A stretch of DNA of 64,000 bases from Volutella citrinella (GCA_034401135.1 JAWZSP010000006.1:2728001-2792000); one strand, 5' to 3'. Shown: positions 21,847-34,348, counted from the stretch's first letter. A program made the numbers and translations. Notes: generated by a model from the sequence alone, not told the origin.

Positions 21847-22502
21847 ATGGAGCCACACCTGATCCCCTCGCTTCCTCATCGCCCTTGGACCCCGTCTCCT
21901 CTTTCGGCCAGCCCACGCACTTGTAAATCGGATTTTCTCCCGTGTGCGCACGTGGTAGAAGACGGCGGCGAGCGCGTTGGAGGCTAACAACAAAAAAAAC
22001 CCCAACGGGGAAAAAAAGAATCGAAGACGTGGGAACACTTGGGACGGCTGGTTTTCGACATGGACGGGCGGGTGTTTGGTCGTGGAAGTGTTGGACCAAC
22101 GGGGCGGGTTGGAGCATAGGCATGGTGTTTGACCTGTTTGAGCAAGGACTAAAAAAAGGGACCCCTTGCTTTTCTTGAGATTCCATAGGGATTCGGCCGC
22201 CAGGTTCTGAAATGGCATCTTGAAACTACACGACGCTTGTTCCATCCCTGATATTGAGCAATTGTGAAAAGCGGGTGTGGACCAATCACCACATCAACGG
22301 CACAATCAGGACCAGCTCCTGTCGAGCCGGAAGATTGATTGTACAATCTGTGAATATCGCTCTACCGAACCGCTACGTTTTTTTTTTTAGATCACATTGC
22401 CAAACCCAAGTGGATATTCGTCTCCCCAAGCGCCGAAAATGAACCTCTAGACACAAAAAGGAAGAGAAAAGTCCATGTCATTCAAGCCGTGTCTCCTGCA
22501 GC
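21847..22502. other. Convergent 3' region, eL37 and elp6
   Basis: Shared downstream region of two convergent genes. Poly-A/poly-C and T-rich tracts (for example T10 near 22379) fit 3' UTRs. No gene seen. Confidence 0.5.
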
Positions 22503-23446
22503 CTACGTTCCTCTTTCAAAGACCCTTACTCCTCCATCTGCAGCCACATAGTACAGGTACTCGACTGACCCGCCCTCGTGATCCACGGCCGGTCCTGTCA
22601 GGCGGACGACACCGCTGACATCACGAGCGGTGCCCGTGTCGAGCATGCGAAGCGCCAGCAGGCTATCGGCCACATGAGCGGTCGACAACATGAGGCTGGC
22701 ATGTTCGCGCTCTAGTGTTGTAGCCTGGGAGGCCACAAGGGGTGTGTCTGCAGAAAGTGTGAGGAGGGTGCTGTGGGCGAGCTGTGACGATTGTTAGCCA
22801 GTCTGTTCGATCATCGAGGCTGCTTGTGGAGGCTTCAGGTCAAGCTTACGTTGCGGAGGGAGAGGAGGAGATCCTGGACGGCGAGACTGGTGGTTGTCTC
22901 GTCGGTGATGGCGAGGAGCGCATCGAGCTGGTCAATGATGAGGACCTTGCGCGTAGTCCGCAAGTCTCCCATGGCCGCCTCAACCTCACGCTTGATGTCT
23001 GGCAGTTTCGTGCTCCGTAGCACCCTATCCTTTCGCGCATTCGGAGCGGCAGTCGGGGCTACAGCGCCTTCAAAGGCAGCGCCGGTCAGGCCGTCCACGA
23101 TGGCGAGGCGTCCTGTCCTGCTTAGAACGTCCAAGTCCAGGCCCTGGCGGTGTCAACCTCGGGGGATTTATGGTGAGGTGAAGAGGACATGTGCACTTAC
23201 CAGCTTCGAGGAACCTTCCCTCCAGAAAGCACCATCTCGGAGGAAGCTCACCAGCACGACGCCCGTGTCTTTGTCATTCTCGTCGCCGGTCAAGCCCCGG
23301 AGGAATGCGTACAGATGGCGTAGCAGGAGCCAGTTGGAGCTGGCGCCGAGGACGCTGGTGACGAGGGTGAGCGACCCTTCAGGCTGGATGGCCAGGTGCG
23401 GCTCCAGGAGGTGGGGGATCCTCGAAGAAGACGCGGAACCCGCCAT
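22503..23446 (-). CDS. elp6: Elongator complex subunit Elp6
   Basis: Three exons on the minus strand (23446-23201, 23143-22850, 22781-22503) encode 272 residues. Elp6 is one of the three RecA-like subunits (Elp4/5/6) forming the hexameric ring of Elongator, which binds tRNA and supports wobble-uridine (mcm5/ncm5) modification. The N-terminus RIPHLLEPHLAIQPEGSLTL, then VTSVLGASSNWLLLRHL, and the Walker-B-like KVLIIDQLDALLA fit the inactive RecA fold. Elp6 lacks a canonical P-loop, as here. Introns are 57 and 68 nt with phase-0 junctions. The start was set at MAGSASSSR, the first ATG before the conserved block. Confidence 0.88.
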
Positions 23447-24222
23447 GGGATATGTGATGTGAACCGTTTTTATATGTGAAGCCGTAGGCTACATCCTGGT
23501 GCAATTGATGCCGGATGAGAAGTTTGGTGGGGGTGGGGCAGGTGGGGTCAGTTCTCACAGCACCTGGCAGTCATGATTGAAGCACGCAGGTCGACTGGAG
23601 AATCCGTTGACGCTATGTTTCGTGTTCCATTGGTTTCCTCTTTCATAAAGGTTATGGTAAGAGGTTTAGGCAAGGGCCGCTGAGGGGTGTGAAGCGGCAG
23701 AGTATGAATGACAACGCCCACATTGAACCCAGGAGAAATAAGACGGAGGAGGATATGACCCAACAAGCATAAGTACACGTCAATAAAAGAACAATGAGCA
23801 TCCCTGAGAGGACTTCGAAAAGAAAAAAAAATTACCGTGAGCACAAGGCATGTATGATGAGAGGATGAATAGAGAATGCGATTTGGGGAGTTCGAGCCGG
23901 ATGAGTGTTGTATGTCCAGGGTGGCTTGTAACTGGGGAATCGGTATTATGACATTGCGGCGCTGGAAACATGCGAGGAAAAGACATGAAAATCCCAAAGA
24001 GTATATAAATGATACGTTATCCTCAAGTGCCTTGCTTCTTAATACAATAAATCTAAGAGAGTTGTCAACAGGATGTGGTCGCCTATCTCGCAGTCAAGGT
24101 CCCGGGGCCCACTATATCCAACAGCCACAGTGGCTGCCACTGACTGGGGACCTGGCACATCTCATCGACCATCGACGTCACACCTCAGACTCACCCACAG
24201 ACAACCCTACAACACCGCTCCA
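23447..24222. other. Divergent promoter region, elp6 and thioredoxin-like gene
   Basis: 776 bp between divergent starts. No open frame with motifs; short frames on both strands only. Presumed regulatory DNA for both genes. Confidence 0.45.
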
Positions 24223-24895
24223 ATGCGCCCACCAACCTCAATATCCGGGCTCCGGCCTTTGGCTACGAAGCCAATTGCACTCCCTGGTGCTCGCTTGGGC
24301 GTGACTCTACCATCCCGCTGCACACCACGAGCCTCGCTGTCCTCATCGGCGCCGCGAAGGGCCAAGAACCAGATCTTCTCACCGTGAGTCTCGCCATAGC
24401 CCACTGCTAGCAGCTGTTCATTCCTCATGGCCAATCCCGTACATGGACCCCCTCTAACCTCACTCAAGCATCCGAAACGCCGACTCCTTCAACACGTACC
24501 TCTCCCTGTCCACCTCGTCCCGCACGCCGCTCATCACCCTCTGGACCGCCTCGTGGTGCTCGACCTGCCGCGTCGTCGAGCCCCTCATCCGCGACCTCGT
24601 CTCCCAGGGCGTCGGCGAGGCAGAGGGCGGCGTCGGCCTCGCCACCGTCGAGTTCGACTCCCCGGACATCATGTCCGGCAGCCCCAGCCTGGCCATGACC
24701 TACATGATCACCACCATCCCCACCCTCCTCAGCTTCGACGCCGGCGAGGCCCAGACCGCCACAAAGGTCGCCGACGCGCGCAAGCTGGCTGACCGCGCCT
24801 TTCTCGAGGAGTGGATCCGCAACGAGGCCAAGAGGCACGGCGGCAGAGGCGGAGGTGGTTCCGGGTCGGCCTTTGGCGGCCTGTTTGGAAAGTAG
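24223..24895 (+). CDS. Thioredoxin-like protein, probably mitochondrial
   Basis: Two exons (24223-24383, 24469-24895) encode 195 residues. The first ~50 residues are rich in Arg, Ser and Ala with almost no acidic residues (for example LATKPIALPGARLGV, SSSAPRRAK), as expected of a mitochondrial presequence. The core has LITLWTASWCSTCRVVEPLI with a CxxC redox site (CSTC instead of the usual CGPC) and a TIPTLLSFDAG segment with the cis-proline of the thioredoxin fold. The tail is glycine-rich (GGRGGGGSGSAFGG). The variant CSTC pair suggests a specialised oxidoreductase rather than the general thioredoxin. It is convergent with the downstream chs4-like gene. Confidence 0.85.
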
Positions 24896-25364
24896 CCGTT
24901 CGCACCAACTGTCTCCGGAGCATACTTTTTCATGCCCGGTGTAAAATACGTGTAACATCCCCAGAGTAGATCAGACAGACCGGGACGCCCCGGGCATGTG
25001 TCGTGGTGATGACGAGGTTGTCAATTCTATAAACCGGCTCTACCAGCAGGGCCAGATGCCAGACCAACACCCCTTGCCAACCCACGCTACCACGCTCAAC
25101 CTCGTAACCAAGCCAAAGCAAAACAGCATATTCGCCACCCAAATGCTTTACTCAAAAGCAAAAATCCTGCGCCAGCATGATGCCATGGTCCCCCCTTATC
25201 ACGCTTTTCAACTACGCTTTTCAACTACTCAAATACAAGCCACCCCGCCCTCCTTGCCCTTGCCCGTCATCATTTCCTCTCTCTCATCCGCCGTGCAGTT
25301 TTGTGTGTCTCGTCATCATCTAGTTGAAAGGCTGTCCAGTCGAGAATATTCGTCGTCTATCCCG
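24896..25364. other. Convergent 3' region
   Basis: 469 bp between the stop codons of the thioredoxin-like gene and the chs4-like gene. No gene recognised; a 179-codon plus-strand frame (24996-25535) overlaps the 3' exon of the minus-strand gene and has no motif. Confidence 0.45.
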
Positions 25365-28351
25365 TTACATAATGGTACAGTCGCCCTCTTGATGCTTGTC
25401 CATTTTGCTACGGGAGATTCGCTCTCGCTGGCGGACGGCACTCTTGCCTGTCCGCTTCAGGTCCTCGAGCCGCTCGCGAGCCTTGGGGAAGTCCTGGGCT
25501 GTGGTAACTCGTTAGCAATGCTTGCTTCCATCTGATCGGTATGGGCGGTTTCACTCACCGGCAGCGCGCCAGTACCATCGCTTTGCGTCCTCCAGGTTTG
25601 CCGGGGTTCCGATGCCAACCTCGGTGAAGTAGCCCATGGCGTACTCAGCCTTTGCCAGACCTGCAATCGCAGCCTTTCGCGCCCAGAGGTACGCCTCCGT
25701 ATCGCTCTGATTCAGCACACCCTCGCTGCCAGTCAGGTACCAGCCGCTGAGGGCAAGCTCTGACTGATGCTCCTCCTGCTGCGCCGCACGCGAGTACCAC
25801 ATTATGGACTGCCGCGGGTCGATGGGGCATCCGAGCAAGCCATACTCAAAGGTGCATCCCAGCCGGTACTGGGAGAACTTGTATCCTAGATCAGCCGCTT
25901 GGTGGAAGAGCGTGTACGCGTATCCCTCATCTTTGATGATGACGTCGTTACCCTGCGCCGACTCGTACAGGAGACCCAGCTCATGCAACGCGTGCGGGTT
26001 GTCAGCGTCGGCCAGGTCGGCGGCTCGCTTCAGCCACCCCACGGCCTCGCGCGGATTCCGAGGCTGCCCCAACAGACCCTTGAGCAGAATCATGCCCATC
26101 TTGTACATGGCCGGAGGATCTCCCAGAGTCGCAGCGCGCTTGTACCACTGCATAGCCTTAAGGGGATCCCTGCGAGTGCCGCCTCCGTCCTCGTGTCCGA
26201 TCTCGCAGCAGACGGCCGTACGGTATGCTGCAGCAGGATGGCCAACCTTGGCGGCGGACTGATACAGCGTAAATGCTTCCTTGTTATCCGGCTCGTGGCC
26301 GTAGAGCCCTTTACCAATGCCATCTGCCAGAAGAAACATGGCCTCGGGGTTTTGCGCATTCGACAGCTTCTTGAGAATCTTATGCGAGTCGACAATGTAC
26401 CTGTCCCTCGCCTTGGCACGAGCTCTGGCGTCCGGCATGTTCGGTACCAGAACGTCTGCTGCCTCGACCAACCTCTTGGCTAGTCTCACTGCACTTTCTT
26501 GGTCGTTGGGATTGCTCTTAATGACCATTCTGAGATGCTCCAATTCGTTTGCCGTGACAGGAGACTCTGGCTCTTTGGGTGGCCGTCCATTGCCCTGGTA
26601 AGCTGGCTGCATCGGCTGCTGCTGCTGCTGCATCTGCTGAGGAGGGGGGGTGTGATGTTGCTGCGGAGGGGCTTGCGGCGCGGGCGTGAAGTTTCTGGTC
26701 GGAGGAGGCCTGTCGTTCATGCTCACCATCGAGTTCGCCATCAAGCCGGGCCGGACTGGTGGAGGGCGTGCGGAGCTGGCCCCGGCCCTCGAGGGTGGTT
26801 CAAATCCAGTGGCCGTCCTCGTAGGCGGAGGAGGCTGCTCGAAGCTCGTCTGCGCCCTTGCAAGCAGAGGAGGCTGATCAAAGCTCGCTCGGCTTCCGTA
26901 GCCCTGGTCGTAGCTTCCTCGCTGGTTGTTCTGGTTGGGCAGAGGAGGCATGTTGGGCACTTCCCCGTTCATCTCGAAAACCGCTGCCTGCGGCTGTCGC
27001 AGGTTGGGCTGTGACTTGGCGTGGCTGAGTTGAGCCGTCTGGTGCGGTCCACGTTGTGGTTGCTCTGGGACAGAGTGCATAGTCTGCTCAAAAGACCCCC
27101 TGGCCCCTTTGTTTGGGATAGCATCAAAGTCGGGAAGGCTGGTCCGATCTTGACGCTGCTGCCCATAGTTCTGTGGCTCGGGGTTGCCTTGCTGAGGCTG
27201 GTCATAGTAAGAGTCATACACATCTTCGTACGAGGATCTGCTAGATGTCTTCGGGTCCGGGTATCCTTGAGCGTTTCCGTAACCTGCATTATACTGATTC
27301 TGCGGCGGCCCCTGAGGCTCCTGGGGGTACGTTCTCTGCGGAGGTGGCCGGTTACCTGACGCCGTAGATGGTCGCGGTGGTGGCATGCCTCGACCCGGAG
27401 GTCCATTGTTCATTGGCGGTTGCTGATTGTAAGGGTCGTTCACAGGCATCGTCTGAGACCGTGTGAGGCCGAAACCGTTCGGAGCCTGTTGTCCATAACC
27501 TCCTTGATCGTCGTAACCACCATCGTATCCCTGATTTGGAGGTGGCCTACGTCCCTGATCAGGATACCCTTGTGCAGGATAGCCTTGCGGGCCCGGCCCT
27601 CTGCCACCGTTCATCGGCTGTCTACCGTAGTCGTTTTGGCCCCGCTGGCTCTCTGAGCTGGCTCGCCCAGCGACTGGCCCTCTGGATCCATTGATATTCA
27701 TACCGGCCATCTGGTCGGCCATTTGCTGGTCCTGATCCATTCTACGCCCCTGTCCCGGCTGCTGGGGATATGCGCCACCGAAGTTGGCATTTCGCGGGCT
27801 CGCGGGAGGCTGGTCCATATGGACGGGCCGTCGATGTGCTGCATGCTCGTTAGCTCTCTACATGATTGACCATGGGCGTCTGGAATGAACGAACTGGGGT
27901 CTCCATTGTAGCCCTGCGGAGGGGGCCGCATGCCGCCCCTACCTGGGCCATTGGGCATCCCACGCCCGGGACCTGGTGGCATGCCACCTCTAGGAGGGTA
28001 TGGGCGTCCACGATGAGGGTCGGCAGTCGATGGGCGAGGCGGCGGACCACCTCCCCGGCCCCCAGGCATCGGTCGTCCACCCCGACCTGGGCCGGGCCCG
28101 TATGGATCTTGGTTCGGGGGCGGCGCGCGTCCGTAGTTGGGATCCTGGTATGGCGCTCCGCGTGGCTGGCTGTAACCTCCACCTCCACCGCCATTATAGT
28201 CGTCGTACCCGTAGCCATCCTGGTACTCGTCGTACTGTTGAGGGCCGCCGTACTGCTGTGGCGGCGGTCCACCTTGCTGTCGCGGGGGAGGGCCTCGAGA
28301 TGCAGGAGCCCCGTAGCCCTGCGAGGCCGGGTAGCCTCCGTCGTAGGCCAT
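25365..28351 (-). CDS. chs4: Chs4/Skt5-type chitin synthase activator
   Basis: Three exons on the minus strand (28351-27895, 27838-25559, 25498-25365) encode ~956 residues. The N-terminal ~580 residues are low-complexity, rich in Pro, Gly, Gln and Tyr. From ~590 to ~920 run several Sel1/TPR-like repeats (for example AMQWYKRAATLGDPPAMYKM, ALHELGLLYESAQG). The last four residues, CTIM, form a CaaX prenylation box; yeast Skt5/Chs4 is known to be farnesylated at a C-terminal CaaX. Skt5 recruits and activates chitin synthase III at septa and bud necks. The first intron (27839-27894, 56 nt) has a weak GTTCGT donor; two shorter alternatives in the same phase exist. The repeats, CaaX box and length make the assignment firm, though a Sel1-only paralogue is possible. 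Confidence 0.88.
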
Positions 28352-31300
28352 GAATCCGACTTGACGATGTCACGCTAGTGATTTCGAAGCGCAACGGCGG
28401 GGGCTCGGTGACAGTCGGAGTTTATGGGGTCGCCTCGCGTGAGGTAGAGATCGAGTTCGACAGATGCTCTTGATGTCTGTTTTCGCGCAGAAACTAAGAA
28501 GCAGAAGAATAATAGAATACAAGTCTAGGTGTGTCGTTGGGGGAGGGGGGCGCAGGTCCAGGCCGACCTGGCTACAGTCGCATTGCCGCCGATGCGAGAA
28601 GTTGTGGACTCGAATTCGAGACGCTGCTGCGCGAGAGCCAAAAGCCGGGGTCGACTGGGGGCTATGCACTGCAGTGCGAATGCGAATGCGGACGGCGGAG
28701 GGCCAGAGTCGGAGACACGGCCAGCACGTTGGCTGAGGATCGATCGTCAAAGGTGATCGGCGACGTCTGAAGCAAGCGCAGCAGCAACACCGGTGCTCCT
28801 GCAAGAGAAATGGAAGATCGATTGCTGGGGGGGCTCGAGGACTGTATTGTAGTGGCGGCAGCGGTGGTCAGTTGGCCCCGGACCGACTGGGGAACACCTG
28901 CTAAGCCCTGGTGCGTGTGGTGGCTGTTGAATGTGAGGCCTAGAGCGCCCTAGTGACGGGGCGGTACTTTGTGTACTTCCGGGCCGCCCAGGGGCGGGGA
29001 GAGCCAGGGCAAAGGTGGGATGGGGTGGGCACTGGGTACGCGCCGGATTCCGCCAGCCCAGCGGATGGACTGCCAGGTCGGATTGGGAGTCTTGGGGATG
29101 GATGTCTTGGTTAGAGCACACAGCAATTATTTCTGGCTTCTGATCTGTCCTGTTTATGCTCTGGTCCAACCCTTTTCAATGTCGTCCCTCAGCCGGGGGG
29201 ATATTGGTCGGGGTACCTTATGGCATTCGATAGCAGGGCTCGTATTACACATGCCTTGTCCAGTTGAAGGATGAAGCGATGGCGCGAGGGAAGCCGGAGC
29301 AACCAAAATAAGTGAGGCACAGGAGGAGACGCATAGATGCACCCACCACTTGCCCACAAAGTAAATGCCAACTTGGTTTTCCCTATTGTTATGCTTGTTA
29401 CTCCCCGTGGTATGCCTCTGGGCCTTGCCGAAGGTGTTGGGCAAACGCAATCGGCTGGCGCAAAGTCAGAGGACCCCAGGGTGAGACGGTCCGCGCCAGG
29501 ATGTGGAGAAGCGCCGTTTTGGGGGGGTGGTTTGTGTGTGTGTGTGTCTTGGCCTTCTTTGGCTGGGGGGCCTCTGCACTGGATGGCGCTAAGACTCGGT
29601 GCCTTGCTTAAGCGTCCCGGCTGCGTCCCAGACATGCGCACACTGGAAGCCAGCCCTGGCATTGGAAGCAGGCCCTGGAACATGTCGAAGCACGGCATGC
29701 CCCGGGGCACAGAGGCGGCAGGTGATGGTTTGCCTGACTCTTACATAGCCCCCAGCCAGCCTCCCCTACTAGCGGGCAGCACCCTAATTACCTCTTTAGC
29801 TCCAGCGTTCCATTCCCGCAACCATCTGGAACAATCTGGAGACGGGAGTGCTTTGTTCGACACATTCCACCGTGCGGATGGCGGCGATTGTCTGGAGGCG
29901 ACGACACCCGAGATGGGGCAGGAGATTGGTGTGTGCGGCATCCGTCATGCGCCGGCCAGCAGACGCCGCCATCCCCAGACAGACCGTTGGCTCTCAGCTG
30001 CGCGACACCATCCTCCTGGGGGCTGCCGTGCAACCTGGGCTTCATCCCAGCATCCCCCAATGGCATTGCGCGTGGGACCCAGAGGCGCTGCCCCTTTGGC
30101 GCCAGCAAGTTGACCTAGTGTCGGCGTTGGACGCAGAGGTGGCGGGGGCTGTTTGCCCCTGCAGCTGAGCCTGACCGGCCCTCGCTGTCCTATATGCTGA
30201 GGCCTATAATTACGACAACGGCCTTGTTGGGCCGGCTTGGCCAACGGGACGGGACGTTGCTCCTATTGTTGCGCTGCTCCTTCAGAAAACACAGCACCAG
30301 ATAGTACCAAAGGAACGTGCACTGTCTACTACCGGCTGAGGTGACGGGGCCGTGTTGGAGCCGGTGTGCCAGACACACAGTTAATCTGTATCAAACCGCC
30401 ATCCCCTACCTGTTGCCGCCGAGCAGCGCTTCTACTGGCCCTGCCATCGAGTAAGCTTGAGCATGAGCATTGACCGTGGGATGCGAAACAAGTTTCCTGT
30501 TGGAAGACGAGCACAATGCCCAAGTGCCGGAGTGAAACGGTCCCTAGGGCAGGGCCGCATTCAGATGCGTCCACGTCGTCGCCGCGACGATAAAGATTCA
30601 ATGCGAGTACACCAAGCTACTTTGGGTGGGTACCGCCTCCATCATAGAAGTTGCCTTTTATAGACGGGTCGCTCAGGAACCCTCGTATACCGTATGAGAA
30701 TTCCGACGCGTTGCTCGGCTTCTCTGGTGTGACTGTGCACTGCCTCAGAGGCCTCATCAGCAACACTAATTCGCGTAGGACGTCAACACAAGCAAGTGGA
30801 GGGCTGGCTATGAGATATGACATCAGCCACCAGTTCGCCGGTTACACTATGGAGATTCTCTGTAGTGGGCGGGGATCATCCCCGAGCTGACGCCATTGAG
30901 CACGCTGCGATCTCCTTCCGAGCCATTTGGAGCTCGTCGCTGGCAGGTCACGCACATCAGAGGTTGCCACGATCGAGACGATTCCTGGACAATTGGAGGC
31001 CGCTCAACTGGCGTTGGATCTCGGCAAAAATACCCCATTCATCACAGCAGCTGCATGGTACCTGCATTTGATCGTCCATTTGACCCTTTGTGGATTGGAT
31101 GACAGACCAAGTTGGAGGCCGCATGGTCTGCACGGGATACATCGCAATGAAATGACTGTCGCGGATTCCGTACTCTTCAATGCGGATTGGCCAACTCGCT
31201 GCATTGAACACAAGCCTAATTAGCAGTTGTGGTGAAGTGCACCACATGAGACGGGAGTGGGCAATGTGTGCTAAAGAGGCGGACTCTGATTAGATAAGCT

Positions 31301-31481
31301 GCCACACCGCCTGCCGTATTTGACTGGATTGATGACCATTACAATTCTGCCAATGACGGGGGTTGATGAATCGCGAAAATCGTCATTGGCGAGATTCCAG
31401 AGGCGACTTCATAGCATTGATTCTAGCCTCTGTCGGCACAAGGCTCCTCCCCGAAAGCCTTTCGACCTCGAATCACCAACC
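28352..31481. other. Divergent intergenic region, chs4 to cbp4
   Basis: About 3.1 kb. Many overlapping open frames up to 258 codons occur (29337-30113), as expected in GC-rich DNA, but none has motifs, codon bias or paired splice sites. A GT microsatellite (~29534-29548) is present. It may hold regulatory DNA or a non-coding transcript; nothing specific can be supported. Confidence 0.35.
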
Positions 31482-31972
31482 ATGGCAGCGAAGAAGCCAT
31501 TCAACTGGTGGCTCTGGAGCAAGGTCGCTCTTGGGTAAGTGCTTCTTGCACACCCTCGCTCTCGGCACTATCACGATGGACAAACAAGCTGACGATCAAT
31601 TGAAGCGGCCTGGCGATCGGAGTCGGCGGACCTGCCTTTACCATGTGGGTCAGCCCAACCGAAGAGGAGCTGCGCTCCAGGTACAACCCGGAGCTGCTCA
31701 AGAAGAGCCTGGAGGGAAGGGAGGAGCGACAGCAAGAGTTTAACGACTTTGTCACCCGGCTGAAGGCATACTCCAAGTCAGATAAGCCGAGTACGTGACC
31801 CCATACCCCGCGACGGCGCGTCAGAATTAACGTTTAAGTAGTTTGGATTGTTGTTAAGGAAGAAGAGGAGCGAAGGAGGGCGGCGCAAGAGGCTGCGACC
31901 AAACAAGCGAAGTCCGACACCAGTTCCCGACGAGAAGAGATGAGGCGCGAGGCCGGCCTGGACGCGAAATAA
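31482..31972 (+). CDS. cbp4: Cbp4, bc1 complex assembly factor
   Basis: Three exons (31482-31534, 31606-31790, 31842-31972) encode 122 residues, typical of Cbp4. The N-terminus [20 protein letters not shown] continues into a single membrane segment ending [20 protein letters not shown]. The family block [20 protein letters not shown] and [16 protein letters not shown] follows, then a charged tail ([13 protein letters not shown]). Cbp4 sits in the mitochondrial inner membrane and, with Cbp3-Cbp6, binds newly made cytochrome b during complex III assembly. All intron phases close, with donors GTAAGT and GTACGT. Confidence 0.92.
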
Positions 31973-33369
31973 TTTGGACTACCTGGGTCATGGTTGCGTT
32001 GATGGTGTGTACGATATACGGAGATAATGGGTGGGCTTCGGCGTGTATGAATGCGACAAGGCAGATCTGATCATCTGTTCGTCATGTACAAGACTGGTAG
32101 TACGATCTTGCAGGGGGAGACTGGAGAGTCTGACAGGTATTTTTCAACGCAAACATCCCCATCTCTACGAAATATAATGTATTCCAAAGGACCGTACTTG
32201 AGCGGTGACGTCCAATGGCCAGTCCAGATATAGCTTGAGAAGTTGACGTGGATGACCGTAACGAGACATACTTGGCCCCATTCAGCTTCTTTGGCTTGGT
32301 GCCCATACTGGCATAGAAACCATCTCGTTACAGTATGTGCTCTAGATAAGCACATTTCACTGAATGGACTACAAATTCATCCAAGGACTTACTCAGCCCA
32401 GGTTGGTTCGGTTTGGCCAGGGTTAGCTCGGGTCAGGTGTTACGGCTTGGATTCGGGTTATTTTAGGAGAGCTATTGGTCTAGTTCCCGCTAGAAGCTCC
32501 CAGGCCGCTTTGTTTGAACTCATGTTTGGGTGCTAGCAAGCTGGTTTGGACAGCGACTTGAACTCCAGGGTATTCGCATTTGAAGACCAGACTTGCTTCT
32601 TTGTCAACCAAGCGACTGCCAACAGGTAAATAAATACATTCAACCAGATTGTATGCTCGGTTGAATAGGTTATCTTGATAAAATTGATGCAACTATTATT
32701 GTACATCGGTTGTGAAAACTCGACCACCCAATTCTTCAAGGTTCCTCACTTGCGCATCACCATTTTGCGGCTGATTGGAGTGCAGTGGCTGCTGTGGCAC
32801 AGGCCTAAGAGCTTGAATTCTTGCCTTCAATAAAAAAATCCCTTGGGAAATTTTGAATAAGGCTATTCGAGTTCATCAGGTTGTCGGCATTTCTCATTTC
32901 GTAATCAGTGCGGCCTTGATATCCTGAACCATTGAGGTTTGGCAAGCTTGGTAATTAGTGGTTGAGGGGCAGGTGTGTGGTGAGCATTACCCCGCGGCTG
33001 GTGGCAGCGGTCGCCAAGTACGTACCTCTGTGTCTGAGCCCGCAGGCGGCAGGCGGGACCTGGAGGGCGGCGGAGAGTGAGGGTGGCAGGCCCGCATCCT
33101 CGGCGAAATGGTAGTTCCACAGGCGAAAACTCTTGGCGCGCACAAAATCGACTTGATTCTATCACCACTGATTGAAGCCGACGGCGACAATAGCTCCATA
33201 ACTCCGCCTGCATCACCGGTACGTCGCCCGATCCGCGCCCGCACGCCCCTACGAGCTCCCACCCTGCGATTTATCAATTTCGTCCGCCCGAATCCGCGCC
33301 TGCTGACAAGTTCTGTGGCAGATTGTTTGAGTCCGACCCCCGCAATTCACCGTCGTCTTTGTGCCCACC
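31973..33369. other. Intergenic region, cbp4 to NAC beta
   Basis: About 1.4 kb. AT-rich around 32600-32900, with no supported gene. The last ~250 bases, pyrimidine-rich in places, are the probable NAC beta promoter and leader. Confidence 0.4.
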
Positions 33370-34053
33370 ATGTCGTCTGCGGAAATCCAGGAGCGTCTTA
33401 AGAAGCTCGGCGCGAGCGCCCGAATCGGTATGTCCAAAATTTGCCATAAGTATTGCCTTGCCTCGGAACACGATCTGACTTCAACATAGGGTATGTTTTG
33501 TCCCATGCGACCCGACGTCCACCAGGTCCCGACCTTCCGTACTCGCAGCTAACGAATATCTTAGTGGAAAGGGTACCCCCCGCCGCAAGGTCAAGCGTGC
33601 CCCTGCCCGATCCGGCGCCGACGACAAGAAGCTCCAGCTCGCCCTGAAGAAGCTCAACACCCAGCCCATCCAGGCTATTGAGGAGGTCAACATGTTCAAG
33701 TCTGACGGCAATGTGATCCACTTCGCTGCCCCCAAGGGTTAGTCATATCCATGCATCCCCTCCTCTGGCGATGTTTTGTATGGTGGTTGAAACAAGGCTG
33801 TTGACGTACTAACTTACCACCTGCAGTCCACGCCGCTGTCCCCTCCAACACCTTCGCCATCTACGGAAACGGCGAGGACAAGGAGCTTACCGAGCTCGTG
33901 CCCGGCATCCTCAACCAGCTCGGCCCCGACTCCCTGGCCTCCCTCCGCAAGCTCGCCGAGAGCTACCAGAACATGCAGAAGGAGAAGGGCGAGGACGAGG
34001 ACGACATCCCCGACCTTGTCGAGGGTGAGAACTTCGAGAGCAAGGTCGAGTAA
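33370..34053 (+). CDS. egd1: Nascent polypeptide-associated complex subunit beta
   Basis: Exons 33370-33427, 33490 (one base), 33565-33737 and 33827-34053 encode 152 residues. NAC beta binds the ribosome near the tunnel exit and, with NAC alpha, shields nascent chains and controls targeting. The ribosome-binding motif [12 protein letters not shown] follows an N-terminal helix ([15 protein letters not shown]). The NAC fold runs from [20 protein letters not shown] to [19 protein letters not shown], and the tail ends [16 protein letters not shown]. The codons for the GG of RIGGKG need the single G at 33490. Both flanking introns are textbook (GTATGT donors, CTGAC and CTAAC branch points). Splicing 33427 directly to 33565 would shift the frame. 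Confidence 0.92.
33490..33490 (+). other. egd1: Apparent one-nucleotide exon of NAC beta
   Basis: The sequence CATAG-G-GTATGT places a 3' splice site, one G and a 5' splice site side by side. The 62-nt intron before it (33428-33489) and the 74-nt intron after it (33491-33564) each have consensus donor, branch and acceptor. The single base supplies the second G of the GGT glycine codon. Confidence 0.7.
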
Positions 34054-34348
34054 ACTTGCCCTATCAGCTTTCAGGGTGGAAGGGTGGCGAAATAATGGGT
34101 TCGCTCGGTCGAGAGGTCGGGTAGTCCAGGAGGCCGAGGCATTGCCCTAGGCTTGCGAGGAAAATCATCGCGATAAACTTCCCACGGTGAACTGGGACAT
34201 GGTACGCAAAAGGTCACGGCTTGCGAGCTTGGTGCGGTGGAACAGTGACACTGCTCGGGCAGGCTGGGCATGATTGATCTGTACAAGAAATACGACTCAC
34301 ATCGGGAGAAAATACCAATCTCTTATGATGCCAATGATTGCCACGCTC

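Noticed and set aside
29337..30113. 258-codon plus-strand ORF in the chs4-cbp4 gap
   Set aside because: No domain, no codon bias and no splice partners; several equally long frames overlap it, as expected by chance in GC-rich DNA.
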